A DNA stretch of 64,000 nucleotides from Rhizopus arrhizus (lineage: Eukaryota > Mucoromycota > Mucoromycetes > Mucorales > Rhizopodaceae). Positions 55,851-64,000 of the stretch are shown here, piece after piece. Numbering within the stretch: position 1 is the stretch's first letter; each line of letters starts with the position of its first letter. A program made the translations under genes and the position numbers. Where the stretch lies: contig JAKZZE010000001.1 of the NCBI GenBank assembly GCA_024220505.1, positions 682,001 to 746,000 on the forward strand, given 5' to 3'. The notes below the pieces were generated by a model, which had not been told where the DNA came from, made no database searches, and saw only the letters and a list, made by a program, of their open reading frames with translations.

Positions 55851-56538
55851 CCCTTCTAAACGAAGATGCGTCCCTAAGGACTTTGTCTTCAAAGCGAGCT
55901 TTTTGAAGTTGTTCAACAAAGGCTCGATCGAATGCATTTGTCTTTCCATCCTCTTCAATCGAATGTTCCAAGTGCCGGGCATTGGGGGGTAGTCTGAGCG
56001 CTTTGAGTGATAAGTCTTTAGCATCATTCTCTTGGAACTTTGCTGAGCCAAAGCCAAAGACAGCGAGTCGTTGTGCTTGTTCGACAGTGCTGTTGAAGAC
56101 TTCTTGGTCCCTTGCTGAAGTGAACACTGCTTTTTCTTGGAGGTACTGAAGTTGTTCATATATTTCGGTACTTGCTCTGGCTTGGATGCGAGTAGTTTCT
56201 GTATTCTTATAAATGGAACTGACGATCTGATAGGCATCCACTTTCCAGTTTTTGAGGTCTGGGATGTATTCTTTGTTGATCTGTTCTGCCTTTGTCCAAG
56301 TGTCATGGTTGTAACGCTGGATGGTTCTTTTATATTGTTTAAAATCGTCCTTGAGTTGTGCTGAAGATGCATTGTCCAAGGCTTCGCTAATAACCAAGGG
56401 GAGCTCGACTCCATTTGTTTGTATTTCTCTTTCTCGATTTCTTTGTTCTTCGAGTTCTCTAAATAATGCCTCCACCTGTGTGCGGGTGAGGGGTGTGTCA
56501 TCGTGAATTTGTTGTTCATCAGAGGTGATATTATTCAT
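55795..56538 (-). CDS. DIRS GAG-like protein
   Basis: Frame of 247 residues from ATG 56538 (MNNITSDEQQIHDD) to TGA 55795-55797. It begins with an acidic, helical segment (TRTQVEALFRELEEQRNRE) and has a central helical domain (LKDDFKQYKRTIQRYNHDTW, TRIQARASTEIYEQLQYL). It ends in a Gly/Arg-rich basic tail (RRGSFNTNRGFSGSRGRGG), suited to nucleic-acid binding. Position directly upstream of and overlapping RT, plus the basic tail, identify it as the DIRS ORF1/GAG. The frame is open further upstream to 56658, but that part is a poly-Ile/Phe translation of a poly-A/T tract. Confidence 0.8.
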   Translation of the reverse strand: MNNITSDEQQIHDDTPLTRTQVEALFRELEEQRNREREIQTNGVELPLVISEALDNASSAQLKDDFKQYKRTIQRYNHDTWTKAEQINKEYIPDLKNWKVDAYQIVSSIYKNTETTRIQARASTEIYEQLQYLQEKAVFTSARDQEVFNSTVEQAQRLAVFGFGSAKFQENDAKDLSLKALRLPPNARHLEHSIEEDGKTNAFDRAFVEQLQKARFEDKVLRDASSFRRGSFNTNRGFSGSRGRGGS

Positions 56539-56540
56539 AT

Positions 56541-57251
56541 AGTTAATCCCACGATGCGTGGCTTTGAAAGATATAGGGAAGAAAAGGAAAAAAAAAAAAA
56601 AAAAAAATATTATTATTATTATACTTAAAAGGAAAATAAAGCGTGGCTCTGAGAGCATCTATCACATTTTTCGACTTCGTTTCGCAAACATAAGGATCTT
56701 TTTAAATGGCTCACATGTTATTCTATATTTGGAATTTGTTGAAAACGCCTAAAAAGGGAGGAAATATGTCCCTTTTCTTTGATAGACATATTTCTTCTCC
56801 TTCTATACTATCAGAGTCATTTTCTTTTCTTTTAATATGAATCCTTTTCTCAAAATTATTGCGCTTGATCTTTTGGATAAGCAAATCATTATGATAATAG
56901 AAGCAAAGTATGAAATATGATATAAATAACCAAGCGTATTCCAGACAGATGTTCCCCTTTTATTTAAAAAATCTATACCTCTTTACTAATAATATTCTGG
57001 GTTCTATAATCATTAGAATAATGCATCCAGAAAAATAGTTACATAAGGTTACATGCAGCTAGCCAACTATTGAAATATAAATTAAGCATCCCTACAGCTT
57101 CTTTATTTTCTAAACAAGCCCGAATATGCAAAAGAAGATTACAATAATTATATGGTTAGAACATGTTTTTGGTTTAAATGTACTTTTTTATATATTATTA
57201 TACAAGCTTTGCTTTAATGAAAAAAAAAAAAAAAATGTTTCTATTTACAGT
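56541..57251. other. Flank of the DIRS element with a possible 5' exon fragment of the interrupted gene
   Basis: 56590-56612 is an A-run followed by (ATT)n. On the minus strand, about 56747-56885 reads as a coherent basic/acidic stretch (IKRNNFEKRIHIKRKENDSD, SIEGEEICLSKKRDIFPPFL). It then meets a stop at about 56725, close to where the DIRS element begins. Its composition matches the N-terminal part of the nuclease-like gene on the other side, which is why I suspect one split gene. 56900-57250 shows nothing further except A-rich tracts. Confidence 0.3.
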
Positions 57252-57765
57252 TTATTCATTTATTTCTAAAGTATTTAACTCTGATTTTTCTTGTTCGGTT
57301 ATTTCAAACTTCTTTCCTCCCAACATATTTCGTAGTCGCGATGTTTGTCTTGGAACTATGATTTGAAGTTTATCTGAGAATTCTTTAAACTATATATATA
57401 GGATCGTTAATAAAAGAAAAGAAATTGCTCAGTCATTTTACATTTCGAACATCAAGCCACCAACCCACAGTGGTAGCTAATAATCCAGCCCCGGTAAATG
57501 CCAATAATGTACCAAGACCCAAAGTTTTGAGAGCAAAGAATCTTGCTTCATTTCTGGCAACAGCTAATTCAGCTGGTGTCAATTCAGGAGGAGTGAACTG
57601 ATGAGGTATATGCTGAACACCTTCTTTAATTTCTGCCTCTATTCTTTGATTTTGCTTTCTTTTTGTATGCCAAATGGCGCCCAAGAGACCAGCTCCAAAA
57701 GCACCTGCTGCGCTTGTTAATAGTGGTATAATAGGTGGCTGATCTTCTTGCTTTTGATCGTTCAT
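57252..57765 (-). CDS. TMEM242: TMEM242-like mitochondrial membrane protein
   Basis: Two exons on the minus strand, 57442-57765 and 57252-57389, joined at DVRN/FKEFSDKLQ, giving 153 residues. Two membrane spans are seen (PLLTSAAGAFGAGLLGAIW and LKTLGLGTLLAFTGAGLLAT). Between them is the conserved LAVARNEARFFALKTLGLGT segment, followed by TTVGWWLDVRN. These are TMEM242 (UPF0463) family features. The family is reported as an inner mitochondrial membrane factor assisting ATP synthase c-ring and complex I assembly. Start at ATG 57765 (MNDQKQEDQPP) is preferred; an in-frame ATG at 57861 would add a basic segment including a poly-Phe run. Confidence 0.85.
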
Positions 57766-58462
57766 GATTCTTGAATTAAAAAAAAAGTGTACCCCTTCGT
57801 TATTTCTGTGGCTGCATCTTTTGCTTTTTTTAAACATTTGAACCTCCGTTTTGACAGACAACCAGTAATTGACATTCGTCGGTTACTCTCATCATTGGAT
57901 TATATGAAGCAAAATTCTTATCTAACTTTGTAACATCGAATTCTATTGGGATGATGCCCATTTTGTACCAGTCTTTCTATTTATCTTCCTGTGTGGAAGT
58001 TGCTATACAATAAACCTTCTGTGATTGTGACTCAAAATTGGCGTACTCGCTGATGATTCATTATCAAAAGCTTTTGCTTCACTGCCTCATAAACGGCTGT
58101 GCTTTCCATATCGCAGATTTCTATCATCTAAAAAGGAAGACCCAACCTTGATTAACAGTTTTTTTTGGTTGATTTTATTCCGTTCTACTTTGTTCACACC
58201 GCTCTTGGGCGTGCACTTCCTGACTTTATCTTATATAGTGCGGCTGGTATACTTTGTATGTTCTGAAAAAATAAATGGCGATTTCCGAAAAATAAATGGC
58301 GCTACCTGATTAAAATATGACAGTTTGCTAACAAATGATTGTTGTTTTTGAAGATTTTGCTTTGTCTTTTTGGGTCAAGTCAAATTGGCGTTATTGAAAG
58401 ATTATTGTCGGATATGATGTAAAAGCTTTATTTCTTTCCTTTCGCTCTAACAATTGAATAAC
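57766..58462. other. Intergenic, left flank of the Tc1 relic
   Basis: No gene. At about 58262-58306 the word AAAAATAAATGGCG occurs twice in close tandem, 20-21 bp apart (GAAAAAATAAATGGCGATTT and CCGAAAAATAAATGGCGCTA). This is likely a terminal or sub-terminal part of the Tc1-like element whose coding remains begin at 58463. Confidence 0.45.
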
Positions 58463-59195
58463 ATGACAAAAAATGCATTTTTTTATGAAGACGAACACGA
58501 CAATGTCTACAATAAGGATGGAGAGAGGGCCTTCGATTCGATGGAATATGTGTTAATCGAAATCAGTGATCCAAACGTAGTACTTGAAACCATAACGAGC
58601 CAAAAGTCCTATTTGCGTCTCAAACCAGCAGAGAAAGAAACTACTGTAAAAGATTCAACAAAAAAGTCTATAGAAGTTGTCAAGAAAGCAGTGTCTACAA
58701 AGACTACAACGACCAAACCAGAGAGATATTTATTGCCCGAATGATCGAGGGTTCTACGGAAAGAGGAAAGTGACTTTGCATGCAAAAGATCTTGGAATTA
58801 ATCCTCGTACTGCTATGCGCTGGTGGAAAACACTATCAAGAAACTGGGAAGGTAGTTTACAAAAAGTTACAAAGAAATCCCGGCCGATCCAACTCACTGA
58901 CTACTGAGCATGAGCAGTACATTCAACAAATAGTAGAAAAAGTCTCACAACTTTGTACTGATGACATTATTGTTTCTCGGAAATCACAGTTTGAGGACTT
59001 AAAGATTTCAAAGTCTCAAATGACCACTACTTGAAAAATAACATGCTCATTTCAATAAAAATGCCAACCTTCGACCCTATGACAAGAAACTCTGACAATA
59101 ACTTGCAAACGAGATACGAGTAATTCATAAAGTGGAAAGGATAGAACCTAGGTTATACTAAGAACTGCGTTTTTATTGATGAGGATGCATTGAAG
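58463..59195 (+). pseudogene. Tc1/mariner-type DDE transposase remains
   Basis: Coding remains in at least three frames. ATG 58463 opens KNAFFYEDEHDNVYNKDGER, an acidic leader ending in a Lys/Thr-rich region. A different frame then gives AKDLGINPRTAMRWWKTLSR (paired HTH), WEGSLQKVTKKSRPIQLT and EHEQYIQQIVEK. Further on come SRKSQFEDLKISKSQ and, after several stops, NCVFIDEDAL, which corresponds to the first catalytic Asp region (NCVFIDE-type) of the DDE domain. The frame then collapses at a poly-A tract at about 59205-59227, and the rest of the DDE domain is absent. Family assignment rests on recalled motif order of Mucorales Tc1-like transposases. It is inactive. Confidence 0.7.
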
Positions 59196-59489
59196 ACAGT
59201 CAAGCAAAAAAAAAAAAAAAAAAAAAAGCTTACAGGAAGCAAAGAGCAAAGAGCAAGCGACATTATGATTGAGCAATTTTTTATTAACTTTACTTTCTGT
59301 ATTCTTCTTGCTTATTATTAAATTTAACATATATATATAAAAAAAAAAAAAAAGAAAAAAAAAAAAAAAAACATTGTAATTAGTATTAGGTTTTACTATA
59401 ATGCATATTTGCACAAAACAAGTGAGAAACAGAGAAAGTATTTTACAAAGAAGATGAAGGCTGTTGGATGATTAGAAAAATGATGCTGA
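59196..59489. repeat. Poly-A rich spacer
   Basis: Two long A-tracts (about 59205-59227 and 59341-59371, the second interrupted by a G) with (TA)n between. No gene. Confidence 0.6.
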
Positions 59490-61012
59490 TTATCCCATAA
59501 TATTTTCAATATGGTTTTTGAGCTTATCCAAAGCGTTCCTTATGGTCAACGTGTATTCATTCTCTACAGTTTCCATTGAAGCAATTAACCTAAAGCTATC
59601 AGTACTGCCCTCTTCAGATTCCTTCTCATCCTGATATTCTTCCTGCTCCTCGTATTCTTCTTGCTCTAAAATCAATGGCTGTGTACTTTCAAACTCACAT
59701 GGAAATGATAGTTTTTCTTGATGATTGAAGACTTTCTAAAGTAAATAAAAAAAGATAAGTTGAAAGTATATAAAGTATAATTACTATATGTTTACCATGA
59801 ATCTTCCCACATTGTGCCCTTGAGTAGGCGAGTGTGATGTTTTTCTTTTATTTACCCTTGCATGAGAATCATATACATCATCTATTGATGGTGAACGACT
59901 AGCAGCGTCAACTTCGACTTTTATTGGAACATTGTGTCTTTTAAGAGGAAGGTTGCTTGGCATGACATTAATATCAGATAACTGCATGACAGAATATCCA
60001 CTGCTCTCAGGACTAAAAAATTCATACAGTGGTGTTTCAGAAAATACATCATTCACAAGGCTTGTATTCTCATCATTACCATAGTATGCATATTCATAAT
60101 GACAGGCAGTATTTTTCAATACCCATCTGAGCAAATGTGAAGCTACACCTTTGTTCCAAAGATAGACATCATTCATCGTTGTTTGGTGAGTGCTTTCAGT
60201 AAAAATTGCCTCAAATGCATGTGGTTCAAGGGCATCAAGATAGTCAAAGTATCTGATCTCATCAGGAAATAAGCGGATATAGCTATACCATCTCATTTCT
60301 GGAGAGTCCCTGCAGGTGAGATAGACAGTCTTTGGGCTGTCGTGAGATATATTTTTTCTAAAGTAATGATGACTGCTGCATGTATTACCACCGTCAAGTA
60401 CTATGATAAGCTTTAGATTACACCCGTCATTCTAAGATGATACAAAGAATTGAGAGTTGGGAAATAAATTAGAAAACTTTCTTCAAATCCCTCTTACCTG
60501 CTTAATAATGTCTTGCTCAGAAGTTTCGCAAATAACATTATTAACAACAATACCATATACTGAGGCATCAAATCCTCTGTGTTGTAATGCTACTGTGTTG
60601 AACTCTTCAGCTCTGACTACTTTCTTTACAAGTATTTCTGTTGTCAAGTCACTGCAGATTAATGCCACTTCGATAAGCTATAGCAACTGGTTGGTCTTTT
60701 TGGTTTTATATCTATCATAGTAAATTGACTTGCCTTGTTTGATGCTTTTATCTCTCTTAAAAATTCCTTTATAAAAATCATTTTACCAGACTTTTCCATT
60801 TCAAAACCGGATTCACTATTAGGCATCAAGGCAGGATATAAAAAGTAGCGAAGGGCAGTTTCGACGCGTTCTTGACTTTTATTACATTTAGAAATAAATT
60901 TTTCATATGCTTGGAGCTGATGTTGGGTTGCTGCGATAGGTACACAATCATACAAGGAAGATATAGCAAAAGAAGCGTGATCGAGTGGAGTAGTAAAAGT
61001 ATTAAGCGACAT
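59490..61012 (-). CDS. Unrecognised nuclear-type protein with acidic C-terminus
   Basis: About five exons on the minus strand from ATG 61012 to TAA 59490. Exon 1 is helical (TTPLDHASFAISSLYDCVP, HQLQAYEKFISKC, VETALRYFLYPALMP) and reaches SGKMIFIKEFLREIKAS. Later blocks read SDLTTEILVKKVVRAEEF, RGFDASVYGIVVNNVIC, LKLIIVLDGGNTCSSHHYFR, MRWYSYIRLFPDEIRYFDYL, LWNKGVASHLLRWVL and KRHNVPIKVEVDAASRSPS. The tail EQEEYEEQEEYQDEKESEEG is strongly acidic. SGKM-x4-FL followed by an alpha/beta stretch vaguely recalls the Snf2-like helicase C domain seen in HDA2/HDA3-type subunits; I give this low weight. One junction near 60650-60730 could not be resolved: candidate introns are only about 34-50 nt and leave a frame conflict. 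It is either a tiny intron or a lesion. Confidence 0.5.
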
Positions 61013-63318
61013 TTTTTAAAAGAAAAAAGAAAAAGGAAAAAGGAAAAAAAAAAAAAAAGCAGAAGTGTCTTATTATAACAAATAAAGAAACAAAGGGTTG
61101 ATAACAATCAATATAACTTAAGCAACAATCCTGCATATTTAATATTATGATTTCTCTTAACCTTTCTCGTTTACAAACCTGTACAAATGTGTTTTTATTA
61201 TGAGACAAAAAGCACCCAATTTTATTATATCTGAGGTTAATGCAAACCATGCTTCCTCTAATAAATTGCTAACCAGGTGCTCCCAACTTACTTATACTTA
61301 GTTGCGATGCAAATAAATTTAAGTAACGTCATTACCAACGGTTATAAAAAGGCATTTTGATACATTAAATTTTCCTTTTCCAAAAGAGCAACATAGGACG
61401 GTGAATAAAGAATGAACTATGAATTTTATTGTAAACATTTTACAGCAAGAAGAAGAATAATGTATTTGGAATATATCTTAACAGTTTGATACCATATTTT
61501 ATTTTGCGTCTATCTGAAGCCATCACCAGAAAAATTAACGATGAATGCATACCTTTTTGACATCATCCTTAATTTCATATATTACAGTTTTGAGGCAATT
61601 GTGCATTGCGTTTATAGAAAAGTGTTTCTTTATGAAACCTGTATTGCCTTCCCCATCTCTTTCAAGCTAAATATGTCAAATTTATAAGCTATTGCAGAGT
61701 GTTTATCTGATACTTTATTAATCAAAGTTTTATGCAAAAAAAAAGTAGGCATTTTTTAAATGTTCTCGTAAAATGTACAATTATATTCTCTTATTTTCTG
61801 ACTAAAGCATTTTTGTTTATAACAATCAAGGACTCATTATCACGAATTTTGGTACGCTTTAAATTTCCTTATTTCAGAGAGAGAGAGACATACTCTTTAT
61901 TTTCCATTTTGTACTTAGGGACGGGTGTATTTAACACTAAGAAGTTCTTATTTAAGACCAAAGAAGCAGAAAAAAAAAAGTAATTTGCATGACTAGAGCG
62001 TATCTTATTGTAATAACAATGAGTAGCTTAAATCAAAGGAATATTTGTGTGCAAATTATCTTTATTGTTAAAACCTGTACAAATGTTTCAAAAGTTGACC
62101 TTAAAGTATATAGTCAAAGATAAAGACGAGAGCGTCTTTAGATATATCAAGCATACAAGAAAATAGACAAGCTTAATGTTTGTAAAAACAGCTTTAAAAA
62201 AGTGCATGTAATGATTGATGAAGAAGGAAAAAAAAAATACCATAAACGAATATCTTTTAATTGGCAATAGACAACATAGGAAGGTAGACTACATGTCAAA
62301 GTCATCAAAACGTGATATATAGATGTGAACCGCCTTCTTTGAAGTAGTAATACATGCACGCTCAAAACTGTGCCAGTGTAACATGCCATTTAGCTATGTT
62401 ATACAACCAAGCATCTGCTTAGAGTGAGTGTTTATCAGTGATGACAATAGCTAACTTCCTTTTTTAAAAAAAATATTAAAAATGCGTCAAAAATTGTTTC
62501 GGTCTTATTAGAAACATGCATGAGTTCACTAAAGACCTCTTGGAAAGATTCAATATTTAAAAAATGATTATTGCAGCAATTATATTTATACGCAACTATA
62601 CAAGAACCGATTTTTGCTTTAAAAAAAAACTGTATGAACAGAATTGCTTTTGTATAAAAGACGATTGTTACAATGCGCTTTTTCTTCTTACTGTAAAAAT
62701 AAAACGAATAGATCACTTACTGCTATCAAGTCTGATGAATAAATACAGCAAAACGGTTTCAAATTACTAATTGTATCAATTCGATCATAAGGTTATTCAA
62801 TTTTTTTTTGTATCAGTGTCTAATTGCTTCTTGAAGTTCAAAAAATCTCTTGGCAAAGCAAGCCACAATCCACATAAAGTATGGCTGAACTGTGTAACAT
62901 ATATCATTGTAAATACAGGTCGAAAAAATATGCATTTCAATCGTTTGTATTTGTTTATTCCATTTGAAAACTCGTGTACAGCCATTAAATTGGCTATATT
63001 TTTTTTGAAAGGGCTCCATGTATACTATCAAATATCATTTTATAAATAAAACAAAAAAGTTAGCCCACTGTGTGTAACTATCAGTTTTTACCTGGAAAGA
63101 AAATTCAGAATGTCTTTATAAAGAGAATCAATAATTTTTCTGGAAAATCCATTTAAAGTAAAAACATTGCGTGTGCTCATTTTTAACGTCAGAAACAGGA
63201 AAAAAAATAAACACACATAAAAAAAGTTAGAATCACAAAGTTCCTGAGTTTTATCCTTTTTATAAATAGCCACAGTACAATTTCTTGGCCTTTTCTTCTT
63301 CTTTACTTTTCTTTGTAA
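61013..63318. other. Long intergenic region, no gene seen
   Basis: AT-rich, about 2.3 kb. It holds an A/G-rich stretch directly upstream of the preceding gene (61015-61060) and (GA)n near 61878-61890. The open frames at 61732-61983, 62435-62770, 62771-63049 and 63088-63273 are rich in Phe, Lys and Ile with no domain signal and overlap each other on both strands. No RNA gene recognised. Confidence 0.5.
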
Positions 63319-64000
63319 ATGATTATTGTATTGTTCATATTCAGCTTGTTGTTTTATTCAACTATAGAATGTAAAAACCTATCATGCCATTGCATCTCTT
63401 ACAGGCAAAAAAATTAACCATTTTTTGAAGGCTACACAATAGACAATAAACGATTGCTTCGAGTGGACTCAATATCCAATGTTAAATTAGACATCGCACC
63501 ACGCACAAATGATTTCTTTTCAAAACGAAATATATCGCCAAACATGAATCATATTCCACAAGCGAGGGCATTAGAGCATGACGATTCTTTACGGCTTGTG
63601 GTAGAAGCCTTTAATACAACAATCCATCTGCATTTAGCACCCAATCATGAATTGTTTCATCCAAATGCTGTATTTCACCAAGACGGTCAGTCTACTTTTC
63701 TCAAACCTTCAGATTTTCGTGTCTATCGAGGCTATGTAGTCGAGGGAATCTACTCTGAGCATTGGTGGATTTCTAATATAAAAAATATTGATGATATGAA
63801 ACATCAGCCCGGTACGATTGGTTGGGCTAGAATCATCATTCGAAATGATATCAAGTAATGGGAAAATTCCTGTATTTATATTAATCGTGTCTTACCGATT
63901 TCTTTTTCTCATAGACACACATCCAAACATCCGCTATTTGAAGGAACTTTTAGTCTATACGGAGATATTCATCACATTAAATTGAAAGATACCTATCGAC
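63319..64000 (+). CDS. ADAM-like zinc metalloprotease, N-terminal prodomain (cut by window edge)
   Basis: Three exons: 63319-63370, 63431-63854 and 63915 to beyond 64000. The signal peptide MIIVLFIFSLLFYSTIE is joined at a split Cys codon to YTIDNKRLLRVDSISNVKLD. The prodomain follows (FNTTIHLHLAPNHELFHPNA, QSTFLKPSDFRVYRGYVVEG, STEHWW-like YSEHWWISN, GTIGWARIIIRND, then HPLFEGTFSLYGDIHHIKL). The pattern of heart-of-prodomain LHL-x-PN-x-ELFHPNA followed by YRGYVVEG and a GDIHHIK strand is that of fungal ADAM/reprolysin precursors, which Mucorales keep. The HExxH catalytic region lies outside the window, so protease activity cannot be judged here. Upstream the sequence is AT-rich leader. Confidence 0.7.

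Larger units (their letters stand above)
52656..56540 (-). mobile_element. DIRS-type tyrosine-recombinase retrotransposon
   Basis: Three overlapping minus-strand frames in the order GAG, RT-RNase H-methyltransferase, tyrosine recombinase. This is the hallmark of DIRS elements, which integrate by recombinase and have no integrase. There is no LTR. Inverted terminal repeats and the internal complementary region could not be located by eye, so the element ends are approximate. The right side before GAG (56540-56700) has a poly-A/T block and the sequence AGCCACGC twice. The left side runs directly into an exon of the nuclease-like gene. The GAG and RT frames are intact; the recombinase is frameshifted. 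Confidence 0.88.

Noticed and set aside
55851..56519. Upstream part of the RT frame
   Set aside because: It overlaps the GAG frame and has no recognisable domain; GAG in the other frame has the basic tail and a good start.
61732..63273. Several short frames rich in Phe, Ile and Lys on both strands
   Set aside because: They overlap one another, follow AT-rich composition and show no domain, splice support or start context.
1..64000. CRISPR arrays, tRNA and rRNA genes, riboswitches
   Set aside because: No regularly spaced direct repeats, tRNA B-box type sequences in a cloverleaf context or rRNA-like sequence were noticed. A tRNAscan or Infernal run would be decisive.

Overview
The window is nuclear DNA of a filamentous fungus, most likely a Mucoromycota species of the Mucorales type (Mucor, Rhizopus and relatives). 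The evidence is AT-rich DNA, small genes cut by many short GT-AG introns (mostly 45-75 nt), frequent poly-A/poly-T tracts, an ADAM-like protease prodomain, DIRS and Tc1-type transposon remains, and eukaryotic housekeeping proteins throughout. No prokaryotic operons, CRISPR arrays, tRNA or rRNA genes were seen. Most genes had to be read across introns, so exon borders were placed by reading-frame continuity and GT/AG sites and can be off by a few bases.

Layout, left to right. 0-8 kb: a broken transposon-associated HTH protein at the edge, NAD(P)HX dehydratase, a small protein with a threefold YPxxYLxRQxYP repeat, and a GLI-like C2H2 zinc-finger factor. 8-31.9 kb: a giant bridge-like lipid-transfer protein (Csf1/BLTP1) divergent from GPI ethanolamine-phosphate transferase 1 (Mcd4), then a class II histone deacetylase with an N-terminal Tudor/chromobarrel-like domain, an Adp1-type ABCG transporter and DGAT2. 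Several of these act on lipids or GPI at the ER. 32.3-33.3 kb: a decayed mobile-element patch. 34-46 kb: a dense cluster of housekeeping genes: an ABHD4/5-Cld1 type hydrolase, PUS10, TAF6, RPL27, a CPSF6-like RRM protein, a small unrecognised gene and VPS39.

46-64 kb is more accessory. It holds a candidate micro-gene, a coiled-coil polyQ protein, a Skt5/Chs4-like Sel1-repeat gene with two disabling lesions, a gene carrying a possible PD-(D/E)XK nuclease signature, a DIRS retrotransposon lying against that gene's 5' side, TMEM242, a shattered Tc1/mariner transposase, an unrecognised acidic-tailed protein, and the N-terminus of an ADAM-like metalloprotease running off the right edge.

The most unusual items are: a 9-nt micro-exon that carries the catalytic Asp-x-His of the deacetylase; a 13-nt micro-exon in the NAD(P)HX dehydratase; a 32-nt intron and a GC-AG intron in VPS39; the deacetylase domain fusion; the threefold YP repeat protein; and the DIRS element apparently splitting the nuclease-like gene.
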